This document shows positions 8,683 through 17,139 of a stretch of 64,000 bases of DNA, piece by piece (positions within the stretch are counted from its first letter, which is position 1; the number at the start of each line of letters is the position of its first letter). Location of the stretch: the NCBI RefSeq assembly GCF_041346945.1, contig NZ_CP166850.1, forward strand, positions 1,860,001 through 1,924,000, read 5' to 3'. The position numbers and the translations under genes were made by a program. The notes beneath the pieces are model-generated. The model did no database searches and was not told the DNA's origin. It saw only the letters and a program-made list of their open reading frames with translations. Source of the DNA: Amycolatopsis sp. cg9 (GTDB taxonomy: Bacteria > Actinomycetota > Actinomycetes > Mycobacteriales > Pseudonocardiaceae).

Positions 8683-9894
8683 GTGGACTTCGGCACGCAC
8701 TGGCAGGTGTACGTCACCATGCCGTTCATCGCGGCGCTGATCGGGTACGTCACCAAGCGCGTCGCCATCGAGATGATGTTCCGCCCGCTCGAGTTCACCG
8801 GGATCCGGCCGTTCCTCGGCTGGCAGGGCGTGCTGCCGGCGAACGCCGAGCGCATGGCGGCCACCGCCACCGAGATGCTGACGACGAACCTCGTCGACCC
8901 CAAGGAGATCTTCGCCCGGCTCGACCCGGCGCAGGTGGCGAAGGAGATCGAGCAGCCGCTGCTGCGCGTCGTCGAGGACGTCACCCGCGACGTGATGGAG
9001 ACCTACCAGCCGCGGCTGTGGGAAGTGCTGCCGAACGGCGCGCAGCAGCTGCTGCTCAAGCGCGTCCAGGCCGAAGCGCCGAAAGCCATCACCAAGATCA
9101 TGCGGGAGATCGCCGACAACATCGAAGACGTCCTCGACCTCAAGCACATGGTCGTGACGAACCTCGTCCGCGACAAAGCGCTGCTGAACCGGCTGATCCG
9201 CGACATCTCCCGGCCGGAGATGCGGTTCATCGCCCGCTCGGGGATCTGGTTCGGCTTCGGCCTCGGCTGCGTGCAGCTGGTCGTGTGGGCGCTGACGAAG
9301 TCGCCGATCGTGCTCCCGCTGTTCGGCCTGCTCATCGGCTGGTTCACCGACTGGCTGGCGCTGAAGATGATCTTCCTGCCGCGCGAGCCCCGCCGGTTCT
9401 TCGGGCTCTACACCTGGCAGGGCGTCTTCCAGAAGCGCCGCGACCAGGTCGCCGCCGACTACGGCGACATGATCGCGCGCGAGATCATCACCATTCCCAA
9501 CCTGCTGGAAGCGGTGCTGCGCGGGCCCAAGTCCGACAGGCTGTTCGCGATGATCACCCGCGAGGTGCAGAAGACGATCGACGCGCAGGCCAGCGTCGTC
9601 AAGCCGTTCGTCGCCATCGCGGTCGGGACCAAGAAGTTCCAGGAGATGAAGCAGACGGCGGCGGCGAAGGCCGCGGAGCGCGTCCCGGAGACGATCCGGT
9701 ACGCGGAGAACTACGCGATCAACGCCCTCGACGTGCGCAACACGATCGTCGACCGGATGCGGAAGCTGACCGCGCTCGAGTTCGAGCAGCTGCTGCGGCC
9801 GGCGTTCCGGCAGGACGAGTGGAAGCTGATCGCCGTCGGCGCGGTGATCGGCGGGCTGGTCGGCGAACTGCAGGTGCTCGCGCTGCTCGGGTAG
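8683..9894 (+). CDS. DUF445 family membrane protein, copy 2
   Basis: A 403-residue paralogue of the preceding gene, starting at GTG 8683, 23 bp after its stop, with a poor ribosome binding site that suggests coupling. It keeps all the landmarks: TKRVAIEMMFRPLEF near residue 25, TDWLALKMIFLPREP in the middle, and the closing block RPAFRQDEWKLIAVGAVIGG. It is visibly closer to copy 1 than to copy 3. The three genes are surely one operon. Function unknown. Confidence 0.85.
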   Translation: MDFGTHWQVYVTMPFIAALIGYVTKRVAIEMMFRPLEFTGIRPFLGWQGVLPANAERMAATATEMLTTNLVDPKEIFARLDPAQVAKEIEQPLLRVVEDVTRDVMETYQPRLWEVLPNGAQQLLLKRVQAEAPKAITKIMREIADNIEDVLDLKHMVVTNLVRDKALLNRLIRDISRPEMRFIARSGIWFGFGLGCVQLVVWALTKSPIVLPLFGLLIGWFTDWLALKMIFLPREPRRFFGLYTWQGVFQKRRDQVAADYGDMIAREIITIPNLLEAVLRGPKSDRLFAMITREVQKTIDAQASVVKPFVAIAVGTKKFQEMKQTAAAKAAERVPETIRYAENYAINALDVRNTIVDRMRKLTALEFEQLLRPAFRQDEWKLIAVGAVIGGLVGELQVLALLG

Positions 9895-9934
9895 CCGGTA
9901 CGGTTTCGCTCTCGGGACTGCGAGGGAGGTCGGG

Positions 9935-11143
9935 GTGGACGCTGTCCTGCGCGACCTCGCCGCGCACTGGCCGGTCTACGCGGCGATGCCGTTCATCGCG
10001 GCGCTGATCGGCTACGTCACCAAGCGCGTCGCCATCGAGATGATGTTCCGGCCCCTGGACTTCGTCGGGATCCCGCCGCTGCTCGGCTGGCAGGGCGTCG
10101 TCCCGAAGCACGGCGGCCGGATGGCGGCGGTCGCCACCGAGCTGCTGACCGAGAACCTCCTCGACCTGCGCGAGGTGCTCGACCGGATCGACCCGGTGAT
10201 CATCACGACCGAACTGGAGCAGCCGCTGCTGCGCGCGGTCGACCACATCGCGCGCGAGGTGCTGGCCGAACACCACCCGCGGCTGTGGGAGGTCATGCCG
10301 ACGCTGGCCCAGGAGATGCTGATCAAGCAGGTCCAGGCGTCGGCACCGCGGCTGGTCCGGGAGTTCCTCGACGACGTCCGCGAGCACCTCGACGAGGTCC
10401 TCGACGTCCAGCACATGACCGTCCAGCGACTGACGCGCGACCGCGCGCTGCTGGTCCGGCTGATCCGCGAGACGTCCCGCCCGGAGATGGCGTTCATCGC
10501 GCGGATGGGCATCTACTTCGGCTTCGGGCTGGGCCTGGTCCAGACGATCGTGTGGGCGTTCACGCGCGAGCCGTGGGTGCTCCCGGTCTTCGGCGGCGCG
10601 ATCGGGCTGTTCACCGACTGGCTGGCGATCAAGCTGATCTTCGTCCCCCGCGAGCCGGTTCGCGTCGGCCGGGTGATCTTCCAAGGCAAGTTCCAGCGCC
10701 GGCGCGCGGAGGTGGCGCGGCAGTACGGCGAGCTGATCGCGACCGAGGTGCTGACCGTCCAGAACCTGCTGGACGCGGTGCTGCGGGGTCCCCGCGCCGA
10801 CCGCCTGGCGGCGCTGGTCGAGCACCTCGTTTCGGACGCGGTCGACAAGCAGATGCCCCTCTCCTGGACGGTGGGCGGCACGCGCCTGAAGGAGATGAAG
10901 CACGCGGCGGCGTTGAAGGCGCTGGAGCAGCTGCCCGACACAGCCCGCTACGCCGAGGGCTACCTGACCGAGGCGATGGACGTCGCGAAGGTGATCGAGC
11001 AGCGGATGCTGGCGCTGACGCCGCTGGAGTTCGAGGGCCTGCTGCGGCCGGCGTTCCGGCAGGACGAGTGGAAGCTCATCGCCGTCGGCGGCGTGATCGG
11101 GTTCGTGGTGGGCGAGCTGCAGGTCCTGCTGATGCTGGGCTGA
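9935..11143 (+). CDS. DUF445 family membrane protein, copy 3
   Basis: A 402-residue third paralogue starting at GTG 9935 after gagggaggtcgg. The first signature is TKRVAIEMMFRPLDF. The second is TDWLAIKLIFVPREP, more diverged than in copies 1 and 2, as is the segment after it. The C-terminus again reads RPAFRQDEWKLIAVGG and ends in a hydrophobic helix (VVGELQVLLML). Divergence in the second half suggests a specialised role within a possible hetero-oligomer; that is inference. It ends the operon; about 80 bp precede the next gene. Confidence 0.85.
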   Translation: MDAVLRDLAAHWPVYAAMPFIAALIGYVTKRVAIEMMFRPLDFVGIPPLLGWQGVVPKHGGRMAAVATELLTENLLDLREVLDRIDPVIITTELEQPLLRAVDHIAREVLAEHHPRLWEVMPTLAQEMLIKQVQASAPRLVREFLDDVREHLDEVLDVQHMTVQRLTRDRALLVRLIRETSRPEMAFIARMGIYFGFGLGLVQTIVWAFTREPWVLPVFGGAIGLFTDWLAIKLIFVPREPVRVGRVIFQGKFQRRRAEVARQYGELIATEVLTVQNLLDAVLRGPRADRLAALVEHLVSDAVDKQMPLSWTVGGTRLKEMKHAAALKALEQLPDTARYAEGYLTEAMDVAKVIEQRMLALTPLEFEGLLRPAFRQDEWKLIAVGGVIGFVVGELQVLLMLG

Positions 11144-11221
11144 CCGCCGCTAAACCCGGCGACGACCCCGCGCGTGTACCGGGCGGCCACCCGGCCGACC
11201 AGGGCACGCAGAGGGGAACCC

Positions 11222-11656
11222 ATGAAGCGATTCGTCACCGCAGTCGTACTTTCGCTCACCGGCCTGTTCGCGAGCGCGGGTATCGCGGCCGCCGACGTCA
11301 TCGTGCCCCCGGAACAGTTCGGGCACGTGTGCAGCGGCTACCAATACCTCCCCAACGACCGCACCCGGTACTGGCAGGCCTGCGCCTGGGCCGACGACAA
11401 CGAGGTGTACTTCACGGTCGCCCTCGGCAACGCCGGCGACATCACCTGGGCTCCGGGCGAGGTCAACATCGGCTACTACAAGTCCGGTGCCTACACGTTC
11501 TGCAAATCCGTCACCGGCGTCAGGATCGCACCCCATTCGGTCGGGCGCACGCCGAGCAATTCGTGCGTCCTGACCCGGGTCCGGGCCGCCTACCAGGCCA
11601 TCGGCTACCCGAACTCGGACAGCATCGCGAAGAGCGACACCCTCCAGGTGCAGTAG
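11222..11656 (+). CDS. Small secreted protein, unknown function
   Basis: A 144-residue protein from ATG 11222 with gagggg upstream. A clear Sec signal peptide (MKRFVTAVVLSLTGLFASAG, cleavage after the following IAAA) leaves a mature domain of about 118 residues. The mature part has four cysteines (HVCSGY, WQACAW, TFCKSV, NSCVLT), fitting two disulphides. Aromatic and Asn/Asp-rich segments suggest a compact extracellular beta domain. No known family recognised. It ends one base before the convergent zinc-transporter permease gene. Confidence 0.6.
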   Translation: MKRFVTAVVLSLTGLFASAGIAAADVIVPPEQFGHVCSGYQYLPNDRTRYWQACAWADDNEVYFTVALGNAGDITWAPGEVNIGYYKSGAYTFCKSVTGVRIAPHSVGRTPSNSCVLTRVRAAYQAIGYPNSDSIAKSDTLQVQ

Positions 11657-11657
11657 C

Positions 11658-12536
11658 TCAAGCCGCGACGAGGTCCGGGGCCGGGTCGACCGCTCGCACG
11701 CGCGTCCGGCGGTCGCGCTGCCAGGCGAGCACCCGGCACACCACGTAGATCAAGAACGAAATCGCCGTCACGAACGCGCTCACCGGCAGCCCCGGCGCCA
11801 GCGAAAGCACGATCCCGCCGATCGCCGACACCTCCGCGAACACCACCGACAGCACCGTGGCCTTCCACGGCGACGCCGTCACGCGGGCCGCGGCGGCCGC
11901 GGGCGTCACCATCAGGGCCACCACCAGCAGCGAGCCGACGACCTTCACGCTCAGCGCCGTCGAGACGCCCACCAGCAGCGCGAACACCACCGTCAGCGTC
12001 TTCACCGGGACCCCGCGCGCGACCGCCACGTTCCGGTCCACCGAGGCGAACAGCAGCGGCCGGTACACCAGCGCCAGCACCGCCAGCACGACCACCGACG
12101 ACACCACGAACAACGTCAGGTTCGTCGAGTCGATCGTGATGATCTGGCCGGTCAGGATCCCGAACTTGTTCCCGGACCGTCCTTTGTAGAACGACAGGAA
12201 CAGCACGCCCATCCCGAGGCCGAACGACAGGATCACGCCGATCACCGAGTCGCGGTCGGCGTCGCGCGCGCCGAGGATGCCCAGCAGCAGCGCCGCCACC
12301 ACCGCGCCGATCAGGGCGCCGTACTCGACGCCGATCCCGAGCAGCAGGGCCGCCGCGCCGCCGGTGAACGCCAGCTCGGACGTGCCGTGCACCGCGAACG
12401 ACATCCGCCGCATCACGATCAGCGGGCCCAGCACGCCCGCCACCAGACCGAGGATCGCCGCCGCCAGCAGCGCCGTCTGGACGCCGTCGAGCTCGGTGAT
12501 GAGCTCCCACGTCTTGCCGAAGTCGAACAGATCCAA
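11658..12536 (-). CDS. znuB: Zinc ABC transporter permease (ZnuB-like)
   Basis: A 292-residue integral membrane protein of the ABC-3 (manganese/zinc/iron chelate) permease family. About eight or nine hydrophobic helices are visible, beginning QTALLAAAILGLVAGVLGPL and ending with a Cys/Arg-rich cytosolic tail. The conserved region MRRMSFAVHGTSELAFTGGA matches family members. Its start is TTG 12536, three bases after the znuC stop, so translation is coupled. It forms the membrane channel of the importer with the ATPase and binding protein encoded upstream. Confidence 0.85.
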   Translation of the reverse strand: MDLFDFGKTWELITELDGVQTALLAAAILGLVAGVLGPLIVMRRMSFAVHGTSELAFTGGAAALLLGIGVEYGALIGAVVAALLLGILGARDADRDSVIGVILSFGLGMGVLFLSFYKGRSGNKFGILTGQIITIDSTNLTLFVVSSVVVLAVLALVYRPLLFASVDRNVAVARGVPVKTLTVVFALLVGVSTALSVKVVGSLLVVALMVTPAAAAARVTASPWKATVLSVVFAEVSAIGGIVLSLAPGLPVSAFVTAISFLIYVVCRVLAWQRDRRTRVRAVDPAPDLVAA

Positions 12537-12539
12537 GAC

Positions 12540-13385
12540 TCAGCCCACTTGCTCTTCGACGTCGTGTTCGTGGTGGTGCGGCTCCTCCTCGCACAACGCG
12601 CTCTGCGCGCCCGCGATGTGGATCTGCCCGCCCACCTTCAGCACCTCGACGCGGGTCCCGTACAGCTCGGACAGGGTCGCCGTGGTCATGACCTCGTCCG
12701 GCTTGCCGATCCGGAACTGGCCGTTGACCAGGTACAGCACGCGGTCGACGAACGGCAGCACCGGGTTGATCTCGTGCGTCACGAACAGCACCGCGGTGTC
12801 CGCCGTGCGCCGCCGCCGGTCGATCAGCTCGCTGATCGCGCGCTGGTGGGCCAGGTCGAGCGACAGCAGCGGTTCGTCGCAGAGCAGCACCTCGGGGTCG
12901 CCGACCAGGGCCTGCGCCACCCGCAGCCGCTGCTGCTCACCCCCGGACAACCGGCCGACCGGCTGCTTCGCGTACCGGGTCGCGCCCACCGCGTCGATCG
13001 CTTCGGAAACGAGCCGGCGCCGGGCCGCCATGCCGAACAGGCCGGGGCCCCAGCGGTGGCCGTCGAGGCCCAGCCCGACCAGGTCGACGCCGCGCAGCGT
13101 CAGCGCCTCGTCGATCGCGCGCTGCTGCGGGATGTAGCCGATCTTGCGGTTCGCGCCGCCCGGGCGCCCGCCGGCGATCTCGACCGTGCCCGCCGAGAGG
13201 CCCTGCATGCCGAGCAGCGCCTTCAGCAGGCTGCTCTTGCCGGACCCGTTCGGGCCGAGGACGGCGAGGAACTCGCCCGGCTCGACGACCAGGTCCAGTC
13301 CCGACCAGAGGGTCCGGGGACCGAAGGCCAAGCCCGCCCCGCGGACCCGGACCGCGGGGCGTACGTCGTCGGAGACGGGAGACAT
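12540..13385 (-). CDS. znuC: Zinc ABC transporter ATP-binding protein (ZnuC-like)
   Basis: A 281-residue ABC ATPase. Walker A GPNGSGKSS is at about residues 44-52, the signature LSGGEQQRLRVAQAL mid-protein, and Walker B (VLLCDEP) and the switch His (VTHE) follow. The last 20 residues are His/Glu-rich (EEEPHHHEHDVEEQVG), a tail that could bind zinc and sense the transported metal; that role is inference. The gene starts two bases from the znuA stop and runs into znuB, making one transcription unit. Confidence 0.87.
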   Translation of the reverse strand: MSPVSDDVRPAVRVRGAGLAFGPRTLWSGLDLVVEPGEFLAVLGPNGSGKSSLLKALLGMQGLSAGTVEIAGGRPGGANRKIGYIPQQRAIDEALTLRGVDLVGLGLDGHRWGPGLFGMAARRRLVSEAIDAVGATRYAKQPVGRLSGGEQQRLRVAQALVGDPEVLLCDEPLLSLDLAHQRAISELIDRRRRTADTAVLFVTHEINPVLPFVDRVLYLVNGQFRIGKPDEVMTTATLSELYGTRVEVLKVGGQIHIAGAQSALCEEEPHHHEHDVEEQVG

Positions 13386-13387
13386 GA

Positions 13388-14296
13388 CTACTTCAACGCC
13401 CCCGCCAGCTCGTCGACTTCCCCGGTCATCCAGACAATGTAGTCCGTCACACCCTGCGGCAGCGTCTCGGTCACGTCCACGACGCCGATGCCGGCGGCCT
13501 TCGCCTGCCCGACGACGTCCTGGGTCAGCGGGGTCACCGTCTGCGCGTTGTTGATCAGCGCCTTGACCTGCTTGGTGGCGATGAGCTGCTTGTACTCGTT
13601 CACCGCGCCGGCCGGGACGTCGGTGTCGTTCTCCACCGCGTCCGAAAACGCCTTGGGCGTCGCGTCCGTCAGCTTCGCGCTCTGGAGCAGGTAGTGCGCG
13701 ACCGGCTCGGTGACGACGACCTTCGTACCCGGATGCGTGCCGCCCAGCTCGCCGAGCCGCTTCTCCAGCTCGCCGACCTTCGCCTTGAACGCGGCCGCGT
13801 TGTCGGTGAAGGCCTGCTTCGACGCCGGCTGCAGCTCACCGAGCTGCGCCGCGACCTGGTCGGCGACCTTGCCGACGCCCGGCAGGTCGTACCAGACGTG
13901 CTCGTTCTCGTCGCCGGTCGCGGCGATGTCGTAGGCGACGAGCTTCTTCGCGTCTCCGGCCTGGCCGGTGAGCTTGTCGAAGAACTCGTCGTACCCACCG
14001 CCATTGGACAGGAGCAGCTTCGCGTCCTTCGCCGCGAGGGCGTCGTCGGCGGTGGTCTCGTACGAGTGCGGGTCGGCCGATGGGTCGTGGATGACCGACT
14101 TGACCTCGACCTTGTCGCCGCCCACGGCGCTGACGACGCTGCCCCAGACGTCCGTCGAGGCGACGACCTTGATCTTGTCGGCGCCGCCGGACTGCCCACC
14201 GCCGTCGGAGGTGGTTCCACCGGAGCACGCGGCCAGGGCGAGCACGGACAGGGCCGAAGCGGCGGCGAGCGCGCTCCTGGTGCGGCGGGAACTCAT
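13388..14296 (-). CDS. znuA: Zinc ABC transporter substrate-binding lipoprotein (ZnuA-like)
   Basis: A 302-residue lipoprotein. The signal peptide MSSRRTRSALAAASALSVLA ends in a lipobox with Cys at about residue 23 (LAAC). The mature domain has the cluster A-I metal ligands: the first His in IHDPSADPHSYE, a second in ENEHVWYD, a third in EPVAHYL, and a C-terminal Asp/Glu. The long His-rich loop of many ZnuA proteins is missing, though the partner ATPase has a His-rich tail. It is the first gene of the operon, behind a probable Zur site. Manganese specificity cannot be excluded, but the operator favours zinc. Confidence 0.85.
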   Translation of the reverse strand: MSSRRTRSALAAASALSVLALAACSGGTTSDGGGQSGGADKIKVVASTDVWGSVVSAVGGDKVEVKSVIHDPSADPHSYETTADDALAAKDAKLLLSNGGGYDEFFDKLTGQAGDAKKLVAYDIAATGDENEHVWYDLPGVGKVADQVAAQLGELQPASKQAFTDNAAAFKAKVGELEKRLGELGGTHPGTKVVVTEPVAHYLLQSAKLTDATPKAFSDAVENDTDVPAGAVNEYKQLIATKQVKALINNAQTVTPLTQDVVGQAKAAGIGVVDVTETLPQGVTDYIVWMTGEVDELAGALK

Positions 14297-14320
14297 CGAG
14301 AACTCTCCTGCAAGACGCTA

Positions 14321-14337
14321 ATGGAAACCGTTGTCAG
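14321..14337 (-). promoter_or_regulatory. Probable Zur operator for the zinc importer operon
   Basis: On the minus strand this near-palindrome reads ctgacaacggtttccat, close to the actinobacterial Zur box pattern (TGA-AA-n-nTTTTCA type). It lies about 25 bp before the znuA start codon. Together with the gene content it implies zinc-repressed transcription. The zur gene is not in this window. Confidence 0.65.
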
Positions 14338-14475
14338 ATTCACCTTACCCCATCCGGATGACTTCCTGGCCATCCGATCGCGTTTGGGTGTATGCGTCTT
14401 CGCGCATGCGGATCGAGACATCGACCACGCGGGGTGTCTCTTCATGAATTCGATCTGAACCGTTACGGTTTGCTG

Positions 14476-15576
14476 ATGGGACGTCCTATTCGCACCCGGA
14501 GGCAGGCGACGCTGGCGTCGCTCGCGGCGGAGCTCGGTGTGTCCAGGACAACGGTGTCCAACGCCTACAACCGGCCGGACCAGCTGTCCCCCGAACTGCG
14601 CCGTCGCGTCCTCGAGACCGCGCGGCGGCTCGGCTACCCCGGACCCGACCCGGTCGCCCGCTCCCTGCGCACGCGCAAGGCGGGCGCGGTCGGGCTGCTG
14701 CTCACCGAAAACCTCTCCTACGCCTTCCGCGACCCCGCCGCCGTCGGCGTGCTCGAAGGACTGGCCCTGGCGTGCGAAGACGCCGGCGTCGGCCTGCACC
14801 TGGTGCCGGCCAGCCCGGGCCGCGAGGACGTCGCCGCGGTGCACCGCGCGGGTGTCGACGGCTTCGTCGTCTACTCCGTGCCGGACGACGACCCGCACCT
14901 GGCCGCCGTGCTGGAGCGCCCGGTGCCGACGGTGATCATCGACCAGCCGAGCATCGAGGGCATCGACCGCGTCGGCCCGGACGACGCGGCGGCGGTCGGC
15001 AAGATCGCCGAGCACCTCGTCTCGCTGGGCCACCGGCAGGTCGGTGTCATCTGCATGCGGCTCGCCCGCGAGCGCAACGACGACTTCGTCTCCCCGGCGC
15101 GCCAGAGCGGCGCGCACTTCCACGTCCAGCGCACCCGCCTCGAAGCCCTCGCCGTGGCGTTCTCCGCCGCCGGCGTCGACTGGGCGGGTGTCCCGGTGGT
15201 CGAGCGCTTCGACCACACGGTGGACGACGGCGCCTCCGCCGCCCGGCAGCTGCTGGACGCGTACCCGCAGATCACGGCCGTGATCTGCACCTCGGACATC
15301 CTCGCGCTCGGTGCCATGGCCGAGGCCGAACGGCGCGGGCTGCGGGTACCGCAGGACCTGACCGTCACCGGCTTCGACGGCATCGCCGAGGCCGAGCGGA
15401 TCGGGCTCACCACGGTCCACCAGCCGGTGCTCGAAAAGGGCAAGACGGCCGGCCGGCTGCTGCTCAGCTCGGGCGAGCGGAGCGCGCCGAAGGTGATCAC
15501 GCTGCCGACCGAGCTGCGCGTCGGGCGCACGTCGGCGCCGCCGCGGACGGTCGAGGAGCCCTGGTTCGGCGGGTAG
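14476..15576 (+). CDS. LacI/PurR-family transcriptional regulator
   Basis: A 366-residue regulator from ATG 14476; the frame extends upstream but lacks the family's N-terminus there. The helix-turn-helix is at residues about 14-36 (LASLAAELGVSRTTVSNAYN) with the hinge helix at about residues 45-60. The periplasmic-binding-like sugar domain follows, with dimer-face and ligand-pocket segments (VGLLLTEN, VDGFVVYS, VTGFDGIAEA). It diverges from the zinc operon, but its ligand is likely a sugar or nucleoside. No catabolic gene lies beside it, so its target is not evident. Confidence 0.85.
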   Translation: MGRPIRTRRQATLASLAAELGVSRTTVSNAYNRPDQLSPELRRRVLETARRLGYPGPDPVARSLRTRKAGAVGLLLTENLSYAFRDPAAVGVLEGLALACEDAGVGLHLVPASPGREDVAAVHRAGVDGFVVYSVPDDDPHLAAVLERPVPTVIIDQPSIEGIDRVGPDDAAAVGKIAEHLVSLGHRQVGVICMRLARERNDDFVSPARQSGAHFHVQRTRLEALAVAFSAAGVDWAGVPVVERFDHTVDDGASAARQLLDAYPQITAVICTSDILALGAMAEAERRGLRVPQDLTVTGFDGIAEAERIGLTTVHQPVLEKGKTAGRLLLSSGERSAPKVITLPTELRVGRTSAPPRTVEEPWFGG

Positions 15577-15678
15577 AAACCCGTGACATTGCTCGTAGTG
15601 CATTGCCCGATCGCACACCGCCCGGTCCAATGGAGGGGACAAGCCCGCGCCGCGGGGCCACTGGCCGGAAGGTGACCG

Positions 15679-16170
15679 ATGACCTCGATCGACGTACTGC
15701 TCAAGCGCAACCAGGAGCTCGGCGAGGTCACGCCCGGCGACCGGTCCTCCCCCAAGCCGTCACTCCAGGTGGCCATCCTGACCTGCATGGACGCCCGGAT
15801 CCGGGTCTTCGAGCTGTTCGGCCTCCTGCAAGGCGAGTCGCACGTCCTCCGCAACGCGGGCGGCGTGGTGACCGACGACATGATCCGCTCGCTGGCCCTT
15901 TCGCAGCGCAAGCTCGGCACCCGCGAGGTGCTGATCGTGCAGCACACCGAGTGCGGCCTGTCGATGGTCACCGAGGACGACTTCAAGGACGAGCTGGAGT
16001 CCGACACCGGCCTGCGCCCGACCTGGTCGGTCGAGGCGTTCCGCAACGTCGAGAACAGCGTCCGGACGTCGGTGGAGCGGGTGCGGCGCAGCGCTTACCT
16101 GCCGCACACGGAGAACGTGCGCGGGTTCGTGTACGACGTCAAGACCGGGAAGCTCACCGAGGTCCAGTAG
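15679..16170 (+). CDS. Beta-carbonic anhydrase
   Basis: A 163-residue enzyme that interconverts carbon dioxide and bicarbonate. The zinc and catalytic residues are all present: Cys36, Asp38 and Arg40 in CMDARIR, then His89 and Cys92 in HTECG. Spacing and short length match the Rv1284-type beta class. The start is ATG 15679 after ggaaggtgacc. It is followed after three bases by a glycosyltransferase gene. In mycobacteria a beta-carbonic anhydrase gene also neighbours mutY, and the same neighbourhood holds here. Confidence 0.9.
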   Translation: MTSIDVLLKRNQELGEVTPGDRSSPKPSLQVAILTCMDARIRVFELFGLLQGESHVLRNAGGVVTDDMIRSLALSQRKLGTREVLIVQHTECGLSMVTEDDFKDELESDTGLRPTWSVEAFRNVENSVRTSVERVRRSAYLPHTENVRGFVYDVKTGKLTEVQ

Positions 16171-16173
16171 GCG

Positions 16174-17130
16174 TTGCGCGTCCTCTTCGCCGCCCTCGCG
16201 TCGGCCGGCCACACGTACCCGATGGTCCCGCTCGCGATCGCGGCGCGGGACGTCGGGCACGAGGTGCACTTCGCGGCCGGCGAGCACGTCCACGCGCCGC
16301 TGCACCGGCTCGGGCTGAACCCCTTCCGGCCCGCGGACTCGTTCTACGAGATCTACGCCGAGGACCTCGGGCCGGACCTGGTGCGGCTGCGGCCGGACCT
16401 GGTCGTGCCCGGGTGGGGTGTCCCGGAGGTGGCCGTCGCCGCGCGGCGCGCCGGGATCCCCGCCCTGTGGCACGGCTTCGGCAGGCTGTTCCCCCGGGAC
16501 ATCGGGCTCGTGCGGCCGGACGGCGGCCGCCACCTGGACATCTGCCCGCCGTCCCTGCAGGACGAGGACTTCCTCGCGGCCGCCGACCGGATCGCCCTGC
16601 GCCCGGTGCCGTTCTCGGAACCGGCACCGCCGGTGACCGGCCGCCCGCTCGTGTACCTGACGCTCGGCACCGCGTTCGGCACCCCGGAGGTGCTCACCAC
16701 GGCGATCCGCGGACTGGCCGCGCTCGGCTCGCACGTCGTCGTCGCCACCGGCCGGGTGCGCCCGGCGGAGCTCGGCGGCCTGCCGGGCAACGTCACGGCC
16801 CGGGCGTGGGTGGACCAGGCCGAGCTGCTGCCGCACGCCGACCTCGTGGTGCACCACGGCGGCAGCGGCACCACCCTCGGCGCGCTGGCCGCCGGCGTCC
16901 CGCAGCTGGTCCTGCCGCAGGGCGCCGACCAGTTCGCCAACGCCGAAGCGCTCCTCGCCGCGGGCGCCGCACTGCGCCTCCTGCCGGGCGAACTGAGCGC
17001 GGACGCCGTCACCGAACAGGCCCGGAAAGCACCCGGCCTGCGCGACGCGGCCCGCGCGCTGGCCGGCGAGATCGCCGGGATGCCGTCGCCGGACGAGGTC
17101 GCCCGCCGGCTGCCGGAGTGGGCGAAGTAG
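16174..17130 (+). CDS. Glycosyltransferase, GT1 (MGT/UGT-like) family
   Basis: A 318-residue GT-B glycosyltransferase starting at TTG 16174, three bases after the carbonic anhydrase stop. The acceptor domain opens with RVLFAALASAGHTYPM, whose His is the likely catalytic base. The C-terminal nucleotide-sugar site is clear: HHGGSGTTLGALAAGVPQLV followed by LPQGADQFANA. This is the pattern of EryCIII/UGT-type enzymes that move a sugar from an NDP-sugar to a natural product or other small acceptor. It is shorter than typical macrolide enzymes (about 390-420). No biosynthetic gene cluster surrounds it, so the acceptor is unknown. Confidence 0.85.
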   Translation: MRVLFAALASAGHTYPMVPLAIAARDVGHEVHFAAGEHVHAPLHRLGLNPFRPADSFYEIYAEDLGPDLVRLRPDLVVPGWGVPEVAVAARRAGIPALWHGFGRLFPRDIGLVRPDGGRHLDICPPSLQDEDFLAAADRIALRPVPFSEPAPPVTGRPLVYLTLGTAFGTPEVLTTAIRGLAALGSHVVVATGRVRPAELGGLPGNVTARAWVDQAELLPHADLVVHHGGSGTTLGALAAGVPQLVLPQGADQFANAEALLAAGAALRLLPGELSADAVTEQARKAPGLRDAARALAGEIAGMPSPDEVARRLPEWAK

Positions 17131-17139
17131 CCTCCCGGC

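Noticed and set aside
16174..17130. Antibiotic biosynthetic cluster around the glycosyltransferase
   Set aside because: Neighbours are carbonic anhydrase and mutY; there are no polyketide, peptide or sugar-biosynthesis genes.
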